A stretch of 64,000 nt of DNA, taken from Facklamia hominis CCUG 36813 (lineage in GTDB: Bacteria; Bacillota; Bacilli; Lactobacillales; Aerococcaceae). Where the stretch lies: positions 248,001-312,000 of the forward strand of contig NZ_JH932292.1 of the NCBI RefSeq assembly GCF_000301035.1, read 5' to 3'. The position numbers were made by a program, and so were the translations under genes. The notes under the pieces are model-generated. The model had not been told where the DNA came from and ran no database searches. It saw only the letters and a list, made by a program, of their open reading frames with translations. Positions 36,195-46,793 of the stretch are shown piece after piece (the stretch's first letter is position 1; every line of letters begins with the position of its first letter).

Positions 36195-37646
36195 ATGAAG
36201 GTAGCGGTTGTAGGAACTGGAATTGCTGGTTCCAGTGTGGTTAAGCATCTAACTGATGCAAAGCTGGATGATTTGGAGACGATTCATGTCTTTGAAAAAC
36301 TCGATCAAGTAGGCAAAGGTTTGCCTTACCAAGTTGATAGCGACCAATTACTTATGAATTCTTATGTTGGTGATTTAGGATTCGATCAGGACCCAGATCA
36401 TTATCTAAAATGGTTAAGCCGACATTATCCAAAATACGCAAGTAGTCACTGTTTTAGTCCTAGACCCATTTTTGGTGAATATTTGGCCGATTATTTTTCA
36501 GATTATTATCATGATGTTAAGGTTCAAATTTTTCATGAAGAAGTTCAAGCGATCTCTCAAGAGGCAAATTGCTATCATCTAAAAGCTGAGCAATCGGGAC
36601 ATCAAGGTCCCTATCAGGCTGTTTTTTTAGCGATCGGACATCCTCCCTATGCAGACCATTATCATCTTATAGGGAGTAAAAATTATATTCATCATCCCTA
36701 TCCTTTAGATCAAAAATTAAAATCTATTACACCTAGAGATAAAGTGGCGATTATAGGCTCTGGCTTGACTGGAATCGATATTATGCGATATCTACAACTC
36801 AGTCTCGGTGCTAAAAAAAGTCAACCCATTAGCTTTTTTATTCCTAAGGATCCTTTTTCAACCGCAAAATATGAAAAATTAGATGATACACTTCAGATCG
36901 GTCTCAATAATCATTGGTTGAAAGAACAGGGGAAAGAGCTTACTTTAGATCAAATTATTAGTCAATTCCATCAAGATATGTTGCTAAATGGCATTGACTT
37001 TCAACGATTAAAAAAAGATTATGGGGCGGGAACTTTTGAACAAGTTATGCTAGCAATTGAGAGAGAAGACCATCAGTTAAGTCTCTTACAGCTTTATTTT
37101 AGAGAATTAACCCCGCTATTCCCTGATCTCTTTAACGCACTCTCTCAATCCGATCAAACGCGATTCTTTAATGAATATCGGTCAATTTTCGAGCATTTTC
37201 GGTCTCAGATGCCTGAAGAAAGCCTAGAATTATTAAATAAATGGCACCAAGATGGTCAAATTAGATTAATTCATCATGCCCAATCCATCAAAGTGGTTGA
37301 AAATGGCTTTGAACTTTATTCCAAACAAGGACTAGCCGATAAAGTTGATATTGTTATTAATGCAGGGGGATTTGAGATGAATTTGTCCAAGGCTATTAAG
37401 CAAGATCCCTTCTTGAAACAAGCCTTTGAATCAGGAATGATTCAAGCGCATCCTTTAGGGGGGATAAAGGTTACTTGGCCTCAGGGGCAAGTGATTGATC
37501 AAAAAGGAAAAATTCACGATAACCTTTATCTAATGGGCTCATGGATTTCCAGCACCCAATTAGGTAATAATAATACGCATTTAACCTATGAACAAGGCGA
37601 AAGAGCAGTTCAAAACTTCATCAGTCGAAGCTCTGCTTATAATTAG
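36195..37646 (+). CDS. FAD/NAD(P)-binding protein, function unknown
   Basis: 483 residues. The N-terminal dinucleotide motif VAVVGTGIAGSSVVKHL binds FAD; a second motif VAIIGSGLTGIDIMRYL near residue 190 suits NAD(P). The region between, with the segments GKGLPYQVDSDQLLMNS and FSPRPIFGEYLADYF, resembles the FAD_NAD_binding/NAD_binding_9 group of flavoproteins, whose substrates are mostly unknown. The C-terminus (NLYLMGSWISSTQLGNNNTH) closes the FAD fold. It lies between two MetQ-like loci, so a link to sulfur amino acids is possible, but this is only context. It is preceded by its own -10 and followed by a hairpin. Confidence 0.75.
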   Translation: MKVAVVGTGIAGSSVVKHLTDAKLDDLETIHVFEKLDQVGKGLPYQVDSDQLLMNSYVGDLGFDQDPDHYLKWLSRHYPKYASSHCFSPRPIFGEYLADYFSDYYHDVKVQIFHEEVQAISQEANCYHLKAEQSGHQGPYQAVFLAIGHPPYADHYHLIGSKNYIHHPYPLDQKLKSITPRDKVAIIGSGLTGIDIMRYLQLSLGAKKSQPISFFIPKDPFSTAKYEKLDDTLQIGLNNHWLKEQGKELTLDQIISQFHQDMLLNGIDFQRLKKDYGAGTFEQVMLAIEREDHQLSLLQLYFRELTPLFPDLFNALSQSDQTRFFNEYRSIFEHFRSQMPEESLELLNKWHQDGQIRLIHHAQSIKVVENGFELYSKQGLADKVDIVINAGGFEMNLSKAIKQDPFLKQAFESGMIQAHPLGGIKVTWPQGQVIDQKGKIHDNLYLMGSWISSTQLGNNNTHLTYEQGERAVQNFISRSSAYN

Positions 37647-37650
37647 TATT

Positions 37651-37689
37651 AATGAGGTAAATAGAGAAACTATTTACCTCATTCTTTAA
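37651..37689 (+). terminator. Hairpin/terminator after the flavoprotein gene
   Basis: AATGAGGTAAATAG (37651-37664) is perfectly complementary to 37670-37683 around AGAAA. The T run that follows is weak (TCTTTAATT). Confidence 0.7.
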
Positions 37690-37774
37690 TTCGATAGACT
37701 AAACCAACAATCACGGTATCAAAGTCAAAATCCTTTGATCCCAATCCTTTCATAAGGGAGCCTCTAATGTGATA

Positions 37775-37803
37775 TTGATTTTGTTATAGTTATTGCCTAT
37801 AAC
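37775..37803 (+). promoter_or_regulatory. Promoter of the metE-like/metQ operon
   Basis: TTGATT (37775-37780), 17-base spacer, TATAAC (37798-37803), about 75 bases before the start codon. No T-box or SAM riboswitch is visible in this leader. Confidence 0.6.
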
Positions 37804-37877
37804 TGATTCTTAAGGATCGATATTTCCCAAACTTCAAGAATTGCCTTATAGTGAATCTATGACAAGGAGATGATCAT

Positions 37878-39065
37878 ATGACAAATTATTCAAAACGATT
37901 TTTAACAGTAGGTTCTCTACTACGACCGCAATCCTTACTTAAGTATAAGCGCGAGATTGAACAACGGGAAGATATCACCTATCCCTTTTATCAGGATCTT
38001 CCGGGATATCAGGAAGCTGAGCAAGCTGCCGTTAAAGGAGTTGTAGCTAAACAACTTGAGCATGGATTGAGCGAAATTTCAGATGGCGAGTACCAACGTT
38101 CCTTTTGGCATTTAGATTTTGTATGGGGCTTACAGGGGATCGAACGATTCATCTGTGATTCAGGTTATCATTTTTATGAAAAGGATGAAAAAGGGCATAA
38201 ACATGACTTTGAAACCCGTAAAGATATCGGACTGCGTGTTACTGGAAAATTATCCGGTAAGAACCATCCCTTTATTGATCACTTTAAATTGGTTAAATCA
38301 TTGGCTCCTGATCATGTTAAGGTTAAGCAGACCATCTTTGCTCCAGGACATTTTTATTTTGAATTACTAGCATTAGGTGCAATCGGGCAAAAAGATCAAT
38401 ATTATGAGGATTTAGCCACTTTTAGACAGGATCTTATCAATGCCTATCAAGAATTCGTTAAAGAATTAGCAGAGGCAGGCTGCCAAATTATTCAATTAGA
38501 TGATTGTGTTTGGGCTAGTTTTGCCGGTGAAGGGGATCAACTACACTTAGATTCATTAAATTTTGACTATTCAAACTTCTCTAAGCAGGATCTAGCCCAA
38601 CAATTAATTGATCTTAATAATGCTGTAGCAGATTATGCTCATGAATTAGGTTTGAAAGTCTATGCGCATAATTGTCGTGGAAATTACGCTTCTCGTGCTT
38701 TCACAGAAGGAGCCTATACTGAAGTGGCAGAGTATTTCTTAGCTCGCCAGCACTATGATCGTTTCTTTTTAGAATGGGATGACGAACGTGCAGGAAGCAT
38801 CGATGCTCTTGCGGTTTTCAAGGACCGTCCAGAAGTAGAGGTAGTGTTAGGGGTACTATCCTCTAAAAGTGCTGGTTTAGATGATGAAAATCGTGCCTTA
38901 GCCTTATTAGAAGAAGCAAGCAAATATATTCCTAAAGAAAATCTTTACCTCTCTCACCAGTGCGGCTTCGCTTCTTGTGACTGTGGTAATGAATTAACAG
39001 AAGAACAACAATGGGCTAAAATTGACCAAGGTCATGAAATTGCCTACAAATTTTTTGCTGAATAA
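37878..39065 (+). CDS. Cobalamin-independent methionine synthase-like protein (MetE C-terminal domain, YxjG/YxjH type)
   Basis: 395 residues, corresponding only to the catalytic half of MetE. Zinc-ligand motifs are present: YAHNCRGNY (His and Cys), the Glu in FLEWDDERAG, and HQCGFASCD (Cys). QLDDCVWASFAGEG and DGEYQRSFWH are typical of this family. Such short core-MetE proteins transfer a methyl group to homocysteine or a related thiol; the methyl donor is not established for most. It is co-transcribed with a second MetQ-like gene 18 bases downstream, which supports a methionine role. The ribosome site is AAGGAG. Confidence 0.85.
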   Translation: MTNYSKRFLTVGSLLRPQSLLKYKREIEQREDITYPFYQDLPGYQEAEQAAVKGVVAKQLEHGLSEISDGEYQRSFWHLDFVWGLQGIERFICDSGYHFYEKDEKGHKHDFETRKDIGLRVTGKLSGKNHPFIDHFKLVKSLAPDHVKVKQTIFAPGHFYFELLALGAIGQKDQYYEDLATFRQDLINAYQEFVKELAEAGCQIIQLDDCVWASFAGEGDQLHLDSLNFDYSNFSKQDLAQQLIDLNNAVADYAHELGLKVYAHNCRGNYASRAFTEGAYTEVAEYFLARQHYDRFFLEWDDERAGSIDALAVFKDRPEVEVVLGVLSSKSAGLDDENRALALLEEASKYIPKENLYLSHQCGFASCDCGNELTEEQQWAKIDQGHEIAYKFFAE

Positions 39066-39083
39066 AAGAAAGACGGTGTTAAT

Positions 39084-39944
39084 ATGAAAAAATTGATAAA
39101 AATCTTAGCTTTAGCCTTACTGATCCTTACGAATGTTTTCCCACTATCCTTTGTTAATGCAGAAGATAAGCCCTTTGATGGCCAAAAAGTTCGCATTGGT
39201 GTTGTCGGAAGTGAAGATGAAGAAATTTGGAAAGATGTGGCCAAGCGTGCCAAAGAACAAGAAGGTATCGAACTAGAAGTCGTGCTATTTACAGATTATA
39301 ATATGCCCAATCAAGCTTTGACGGATGGATCCATTGATTTGAATGCCTTCCAACATGATGTCTTCTTAGAAAATTGGAACAAAGAGAATAAAGGGGATAT
39401 CGTGACCCTAGCCTATACGGTAGCAGTGCCAATTCGTATTTATTCAACTAAATACACTTCCTTAGAGGACTTACCTGAGGGAGCTAAAATTGCGGTTAAT
39501 TCAGCGCCTACCAGTCTCAGCTATGATCTATTCAGCCTTCAAAGAGCGGGCTTAATTACTTTAAAAGACAACGGCGAACTCTTACCAACCCCTAGAGATG
39601 TTGAAGAGAACCCTAAAAATATTGAATTCGTAGAGTTAGAAGCTGCTCAAATACCAGCTGTTATCGAGGATGTGGATGCTGCTTTTATTGATGATTCCTT
39701 CTTAGAATCGACGCCTTTTGAACCTGCGGATGCAATCTATATTTATGGAGATACCCCTGAAACGATTAACCTAGATCGAGTTAATAATATTGCTGCTCGC
39801 GGCGAAGATCAAGATAATCCACTTTATCAAAAAATTGTGGAACTCTATCAAACGGATGAAACCAGCAAAAAAATCGAAGAGGTAAAACATGGAGGAGCTA
39901 TTGCTGCTTGGGATTTAGTAAAAGAGGCTAAAAGTGCCCAATAA
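39084..39944 (+). CDS. NlpA/MetQ-family substrate-binding protein, second copy
   Basis: 286 residues. Family features: VRIGVVGSEDEEIWKDVA, LTDGSIDLNAFQHDVFLENWN, and LPEGAKIAVNSAPTSLSYDLFSLQRAGLI. It is clearly different from the copy at 35337 and so not a recent duplicate. It should bind methionine or a related compound. The signal peptide (about 1-25, ending SFVNAED) lacks a lipobox cysteine, like the first copy. It forms an operon with the core-MetE gene and ends at a strong terminator. No transporter permease or ATPase gene is near. Confidence 0.87.
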   Translation: MKKLIKILALALLILTNVFPLSFVNAEDKPFDGQKVRIGVVGSEDEEIWKDVAKRAKEQEGIELEVVLFTDYNMPNQALTDGSIDLNAFQHDVFLENWNKENKGDIVTLAYTVAVPIRIYSTKYTSLEDLPEGAKIAVNSAPTSLSYDLFSLQRAGLITLKDNGELLPTPRDVEENPKNIEFVELEAAQIPAVIEDVDAAFIDDSFLESTPFEPADAIYIYGDTPETINLDRVNNIAARGEDQDNPLYQKIVELYQTDETSKKIEEVKHGGAIAAWDLVKEAKSAQ

Positions 39945-40000
39945 CTAGTCATGAGCATCTTTAAACTGACTGCTTATTTAGAAAACTGAATAACAAAATA

Positions 40001-40034
40001 GGCCCAAAGGATTGGAATATCTTTTGGGCCTTTT
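40001..40034 (+). terminator. Terminator after the metE-like/metQ operon
   Basis: GGCCCAAAGGA (40001-40011) pairs with TCTTTTGGGCC (40020-40030), followed by four T residues. Confidence 0.85.
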
Positions 40035-40123
40035 GCTGTAAAAAATCATAATGCGATCGAGATTAAATAATGCATTTATAAAAAGAAAACCGCCTTTAAT
40101 CAGCCAATTCAAGAGCAATTAAC
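40035..40123. other. Convergent intergenic spacer
   Basis: This is the middle of a 354-base gap between convergent operons. Apart from the two flanking terminators, I see no gene, RNA or repeat here, nor in 40161-40298. Confidence 0.5.
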
Positions 40124-40160
40124 TGCAAAAAAGAGTCCTTGATGCAGCATCAAAGACTCT
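40124..40160 (-). terminator. Terminator of the ATP synthase operon
   Basis: On the minus strand AGAGTCTTTGATGC (40147-40160) pairs with GCATCAAGGACTCT (40132-40145), with one G-U pair, and runs into six T residues. It lies about 140 bases after the atpC stop. Confidence 0.75.
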
Positions 40161-40298
40161 CAAAACAATAAATATCTATTCATAATTTGGCCCAGCCTGT
40201 CGTCATCAATCGCTTAAATAAAAACATTAAGAAAAAATGTCGATTTATAAATCATTGAATAAGCTAACAAGCATGGACTAGTAGCCAATATGTGATCT

Positions 40299-42189
<1,891 letters not shown>

Positions 42190-42193
42190 TTAT

Positions 42194-43117
42194 TTACCTT
42201 CTTTCTTTTTGTTGGGCTTGAGCACCAGCAACAATTTCGATAATTTCATTCGTTACTTTGACTTGTCTTTCTCGATTGTATTTTAATCTTAATTGGTCAA
42301 TCATAGAATTAGCATTATCTGTCGCAGACCGCATTGCAGACATACGAGAAAGGTGCTCAGCGGTTTTGGCCTGAAGAAGGGCACCATAGACATTAGATTC
42401 TATAAATTGAGGAATTAATCCCTCTAGAACTTCTTCAGCACTGGGTTCAATTAAATAAACTTGCTCTAAATTTTCTTTTTTATCCTTTACTTCTTGAGGA
42501 TCTACCCGGCGGTTAAGTGCCACAACAGGTAGCAATTTATCCACACCAAACTTGGAACTAGAACCGGAAGCGTAATGATGATAAACCAAATAAAGAATAT
42601 CGACCTCTTTTTCTACATAAGCAGAACGTAATTGTCGAATAAAATAATGGGCTTCTTCATAGGTAGGTTGGTCAGAAAGGGGATAATAGCTACGTGCAAT
42701 TTTATAGCCAGCATCCTTGACATATTTTTCACCAGTATATCCCAAAGTGTAAAAATAAAGTTGATCTTTTGAATAATCAGAACGTTTCAGCCATTCATCT
42801 AAGCCATGTAATAGATTGCTATTATAAGGGCCTGCTAAACCTTTATCCGTGGTCACTAAAAAGATCCCCACTTTTTTAATCGGACGATCCGTAATAAGGC
42901 TTTTGATGTCCATTTTATTAAATTTTGGGGGAGTGACTTTTAAGGTGTAATAAAGTTGATCAATAGTATGTCTGAGATAATCAATATACACTTGATAGGA
43001 TTGAGACATTTCAAGCAGATGATTAACCTTATTGCGCGATACCATTTGCATAGCATTGGTGATCTTCGCGGTCTTTTGAGTGGCAAGGATCCTTTTTTGA
43101 ATTTGGTTAAGCGCCAT
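42194..43117 (-). CDS. atpG: F1Fo ATP synthase subunit gamma
   Basis: 307 residues, slightly longer than usual. The N-terminal coiled-coil helix ALNQIQKRILATQKTAKITN and the C-terminal helix MRSATDNANSMIDQLRLKYN form the rotating shaft; the central TTDKGLAGPYNSNL is conserved. Its ATG overlaps the atpA stop by one base (TAATG), so translation is coupled. Confidence 0.96.
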   Translation of the reverse strand: MALNQIQKRILATQKTAKITNAMQMVSRNKVNHLLEMSQSYQVYIDYLRHTIDQLYYTLKVTPPKFNKMDIKSLITDRPIKKVGIFLVTTDKGLAGPYNSNLLHGLDEWLKRSDYSKDQLYFYTLGYTGEKYVKDAGYKIARSYYPLSDQPTYEEAHYFIRQLRSAYVEKEVDILYLVYHHYASGSSSKFGVDKLLPVVALNRRVDPQEVKDKKENLEQVYLIEPSAEEVLEGLIPQFIESNVYGALLQAKTAEHLSRMSAMRSATDNANSMIDQLRLKYNRERQVKVTNEIIEIVAGAQAQQKERR

Positions 43118-44652
43118 TATTCATCACTTCCTGCTTCAACGGATAAATTATGGCTGAGTTTAAAGGATCGACTGACATTGCTCAAAATTTCTTGAAGGGC
43201 TTCTTCATCACTGATAGCTTGATTGTTTTCAAGATTCTTAAGTAAGGTCATTTCATTTCTTTCTAGATGGTCCGTCAACTCTAATTCAAACTCCTGAATT
43301 AAATTCAAAGGAATATCATCATAGAAGCCATGACTTAAAGCAAAGAAGTTTACAATTTGAACGCCAGCTCGCACTGGATGGTGCAGTGGTTGTTTGAGGA
43401 CTTCCACAATGCGTTGACCACGATTCAATTGACGAGCAGTCATTTCATCAATATCAGAACCAAAAGACGAGAAGGCCTCTAATTCACGGTAAGAAGCTAA
43501 GTCCAATCTTAATGTCCCAGAAACTTGCTTCATCGCTTTTAACTGGGCAGATCCACCCACACGAGAAACAGATAGTCCGGCATTAATCGCTGGTCGAACG
43601 CCAGAGAAGAAGAGATCACTTTGTAAGAAAATTTGTCCATCCGTAATCGAAATCACATTAGTTGGGATATAAGCAGAAATATCGCCGGCTTGAGTCTCAA
43701 CAATTGGAAGGGAGGTAATGGACCCGCCACCCAATTCGTCGGATAACTTAGCAGAACGTTCTAGAAGACGTGAGTGTAAGTAGAAAATATCACCAGGATA
43801 GGCTTCCCGACCAGGTGGTCGTTTCAGCAAGAGCGACATTTCACGATAAGCAGCTGCTTGCTTCGATAAATCATCATAGATAATTAAAACATGCTTTCCT
43901 TGATACATAAATTCTTCCGCCATCGCTGTTGCAGCATAAGGTGCAATATAGAGCATTGGAGCCGGTTTTGATGCAGAAGCCGTCATTACAATGGTATAGG
44001 GAAGGGCTTGATAATTATTCAAAGTTTTAACGATGTTTTTAACGGTCGATTCCTTTTGACCGATGGCAACATAGATACAAATCATATCCTTGCCTCGTTG
44101 ATTAAGAATGGTATCAATGGCTAAGGATGTTTTCCCAGTTTTTCGGTCACCAATAATGAGTTCCCGTTGTCCTCGACCAATCGGTACGAGGGAGTCAATG
44201 GCCTTAATTCCAGTCTGTAAAGGCTTTTTAACCGATTGACGTTCCATTATGCCCGGAGCAGGTGCTTCAACAGGGCGAAAAGATATGCTTTCAATAGGGC
44301 CTAAGTCATCAATTGGACGACCTAATGAGTCGACAACTCGTCCTAATAGGGCTGAACCGACAGGCACCTCCATGGTTTTATAAAGTCGGTGAACAATGTC
44401 TCCTTCATGAATATGTTCGTAGGAACCAAATATGATAATCCCTACTTGGTTGTCTTCAAGATTTTGAACCATTCCAATCGTTCCATCCATGAATTCAACC
44501 ATTTCACCGTACATAGCCTGGTCTAGCCCTTTACAAAAAGCAATCCCATCTCCAATATAAGATACGGTTCCGACTTCCTCCATCTTGTCGACTACCTGAT
44601 ATTTTTTAATACGATCGATCACATCTTGAGTAAAATCTTTTTCTAAGGTCAT
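43117..44652 (-). CDS. atpA: F1Fo ATP synthase subunit alpha
   Basis: 511 residues. It has an N-terminal helix that normally contacts delta ([14 protein letters not shown]), a beta-barrel domain, the nucleotide-binding motif [13 protein letters not shown] (GDRQTGKT in most species), and [15 protein letters not shown] near the C-terminal domain. It is the non-catalytic nucleotide-binding partner of beta. The start overlaps the delta stop as ATGA. Confidence 0.97.
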   Translation of the reverse strand: MTLEKDFTQDVIDRIKKYQVVDKMEEVGTVSYIGDGIAFCKGLDQAMYGEMVEFMDGTIGMVQNLEDNQVGIIIFGSYEHIHEGDIVHRLYKTMEVPVGSALLGRVVDSLGRPIDDLGPIESISFRPVEAPAPGIMERQSVKKPLQTGIKAIDSLVPIGRGQRELIIGDRKTGKTSLAIDTILNQRGKDMICIYVAIGQKESTVKNIVKTLNNYQALPYTIVMTASASKPAPMLYIAPYAATAMAEEFMYQGKHVLIIYDDLSKQAAAYREMSLLLKRPPGREAYPGDIFYLHSRLLERSAKLSDELGGGSITSLPIVETQAGDISAYIPTNVISITDGQIFLQSDLFFSGVRPAINAGLSVSRVGGSAQLKAMKQVSGTLRLDLASYRELEAFSSFGSDIDEMTARQLNRGQRIVEVLKQPLHHPVRAGVQIVNFFALSHGFYDDIPLNLIQEFELELTDHLERNEMTLLKNLENNQAISDEEALQEILSNVSRSFKLSHNLSVEAGSDE

Positions 44653-45062
44653 TCAATCACCTCTTCCGTTTGAATGTTCTTAATTTCTTCTTTAATTTGA
44701 TGCAGCATATTTTGACCGGAAAGGTCGTAGTAGAAGCGTTCACTTTGAATCCGTAATCCAATGATCAATGACGGATCAACAATGGTAATAAAAGATTGGA
44801 TGTTTTGCTTGGTAATTCGAATAAATTCTTTTAAAATTCGAATCTTATCATTCTTTTCCAAAGGAATCGCTGAAGTTAGAAAGACCCGATCTCCAAGGGG
44901 GACTGGTTCATCTTCACTCGTTTCCGGTAATGGTAATAAGCCTAATTCTTCTAGAACTTCTTCTAATAAATCATCTTCATATTGAACTGAGCGATTATCA
45001 CTGGCTGCTAGTAGTTCAAGATCATTTAAATTTTGACTTGTACGTTTACTTGGTTTGTTCAT
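44649..45062 (-). CDS. atpH: F1Fo ATP synthase subunit delta, short form
   Basis: About 137 residues from the ATG at 45062, compared with ~180 in typical bacterial delta. The C-terminal domain is recognisable: [21 protein letters not shown] and [24 protein letters not shown] match the family pattern that contacts the b stalk. The N-terminal ~65 residues are acidic ([19 protein letters not shown]) and show no YAkALf-type signature of the six-helix bundle that caps alpha. A TTG at 45095 would add 11 residues but lacks a spaced ribosome site; the ATG has GGAG seven bases upstream. The gene starts inside the end of atpF, so no upstream piece is missing. Confidence 0.85.
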   Translation of the reverse strand: MNKPSKRTSQNLNDLELLAASDNRSVQYEDDLLEEVLEELGLLPLPETSEDEPVPLGDRVFLTSAIPLEKNDKIRILKEFIRITKQNIQSFITIVDPSLIIGLRIQSERFYYDLSGQNMLHQIKEEIKNIQTEEVIE

Positions 45063-45558
45063 CGGCTTGCTCCAATCTTTGGATAAAACGTTCAATCATT
45101 TGCCGATGATCTTGGGCACTTACTTCACGTTCCAAGACTTTTTCCGCCATTGCTGAAGCCATTGTAACCACGGATTCTTGCATATCTCGAGCGAAACTTT
45201 GACGTTTTAGTTCGAGGTCTTCCTCAGTAGACTGAATCAAGTGCGCTTGCTCTTGGTAAGTCTCGGAAAGAATGGTATCGTGTAATTTTTCAGCTTCGGC
45301 ATTTGCACGACGGATGATCTTATTGGCTTCAATTTGAGCATTCGTCAAACGTTCTTCCAACTCAGACTTTGTTTGTTCACTGGATTCTTTAGCTTTAGCC
45401 GCCGCAGAAATATCCGATTGAATCTTTTGTTGACGATCTTCAAGGTTTTTATTGAAGGGTTTCCAGGCAAAATGATAAATAACAAATAACAAGATTGAAA
45501 AAGATAAGAGAGTCAGCAGGCCTTCACCTACGATTAATGATGAATTCAATGATGTCAC
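45046..45558 (-). CDS. atpF: F1Fo ATP synthase subunit b
   Basis: 170 residues. One N-terminal membrane helix (~8-30, LLTLLSFSILLFVIYHF) is followed by WKPFNKNLEDRQQKIQ and a long charged coiled coil forming the peripheral stalk. The size is normal. It begins 14 bases after atpE and overlaps atpH by 17 bases. Confidence 0.95.
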   Translation of the reverse strand: MTSLNSSLIVGEGLLTLLSFSILLFVIYHFAWKPFNKNLEDRQQKIQSDISAAAKAKESSEQTKSELEERLTNAQIEANKIIRRANAEAEKLHDTILSETYQEQAHLIQSTEEDLELKRQSFARDMQESVVTMASAMAEKVLEREVSAQDHRQMIERFIQRLEQADEQTK

Positions 45559-45572
45559 TCCTTTATTTATGA

Positions 45573-45803
<231 letters not shown>

Positions 45804-45810
45804 TTATTTG

Positions 45811-46521
45811 TTAATTTTTTTCAATTTTATGTGATAAATAAACCATCGTTAAGGTTGTGAAAATATAGGCTTGTATAGCCCCAATAAAGACAGAAAATCC
45901 TTGCCAAGCAAATTGCAAGGGGAGGGCAAGCGGCCAAGTTACCGGCGTGAAAGCCATGGCAAAGCCAGCAATTAATCCTAGCAGAATTTCACCGGCGAAA
46001 ATATTACCAAACAAACGTAAGGCCAGGGTCGTTGTATTAATCGTTTCTTCAACCACTTGAATCGGTAATTTAACCAGATTGGGGGTTAAATAAAAGTTCT
46101 TAATATGTCCTAATAAACCCATTTTTTTAATGCCCATTAGATGGCCCGATAAGATAGAAATCACAGCTAGCGTAACCGTAACTATTGGATCTGCCGTTGG
46201 ACTACGCCAATAGGAATATTCATGACTCTTAATTAAAAAGGGGAGTCCAATCATATTCGCGACAAAAATAAACAAGAGGAAAGTCATTCCTAAAACGACA
46301 TATTGGGGTTTGTGTTGCCCCAAGGTCGAATCACAAATTCCTTCAACAAATTCAATAATGGATTCCATCATTACTTGGGCTTTAGTCGGTCGATCAACTG
46401 ATAAATTGTGACTTGTCCAAAAACAAAAGCCTAAAACAATTAGAATAACGATGAGCATTGCCAATAAGGTATTTAAGTTAAAGGACAGACCTAAAAAATT
46501 GACAATGGGCGTCTTTTCCAT
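45811..46521 (-). CDS. atpB: F1Fo ATP synthase subunit a
   Basis: 236 residues with five or six membrane segments. The essential arginine is in TTLALRLFGNIFAGEIL, and the C-terminal QAYIFTTLTMVYLSHKI is typical. It forms the proton half-channels next to the c ring. It is the first gene of atpBEFHAGDC; no atpI gene precedes it. A promoter lies about 35 bases upstream. Confidence 0.96.
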   Translation of the reverse strand: MEKTPIVNFLGLSFNLNTLLAMLIVILIVLGFCFWTSHNLSVDRPTKAQVMMESIIEFVEGICDSTLGQHKPQYVVLGMTFLLFIFVANMIGLPFLIKSHEYSYWRSPTADPIVTVTLAVISILSGHLMGIKKMGLLGHIKNFYLTPNLVKLPIQVVEETINTTTLALRLFGNIFAGEILLGLIAGFAMAFTPVTWPLALPLQFAWQGFSVFIGAIQAYIFTTLTMVYLSHKIEKN

Positions 46522-46554
46522 TTACATCCCTTCTTTCCAAAGCAATATGGAGTT

Positions 46555-46582
46555 ATTTTACGCCTTTACTTAAAATTTTCAA
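46555..46582 (-). promoter_or_regulatory. Promoter of the ATP synthase operon
   Basis: On the minus strand: TTGAAA (46577-46582), 16-base spacer, TAAAAT (46555-46560), 34 bases before atpB. Confidence 0.6.
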
Positions 46583-46748
46583 GGCAATTGACTAAATTTT
46601 TAGCCCTCCCTACTTATTATAGAATTAAATACTTGAAATGCAAATAGTCTCAATAAGCATCATAAAGCTATTTATCCTTATTTTATGCCAAAAATTTTTC
46701 ATTCTAGCTATTTATCTCAAGCAATTGTTAGTATTTAATGCTAACGCC

Positions 46749-46784
46749 AAAAGAGACTGCCACTCAATGAGTACAGTCTCTTTT
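46749..46784 (-). terminator. Terminator after the galU pair
   Basis: AAAAGAGACTG (46749-46759) and CAGTCTCTTTT (46774-46784) are perfect inverted copies. On the minus strand the hairpin begins 9 bases after the galU-like stop. Confidence 0.8.
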
Positions 46785-46793
46785 GTTAAATTT

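Noticed and set aside
37646-37877. A second T-box or SAM riboswitch before the core-MetE gene
   Set aside because: No T-box motif or SAM-aptamer pattern is visible; only a hairpin ending the previous gene and a normal promoter.
44649-45558. Frameshift or sequencing error removing the delta N-terminus
   Set aside because: atpF ends normally and overlaps the delta start; no other frame between them carries delta-like sequence.
46522-46793. A small RNA gene or atpI upstream of atpB
   Set aside because: The interval holds the atp promoter and the galU terminator; no coding frame or further structure is visible.
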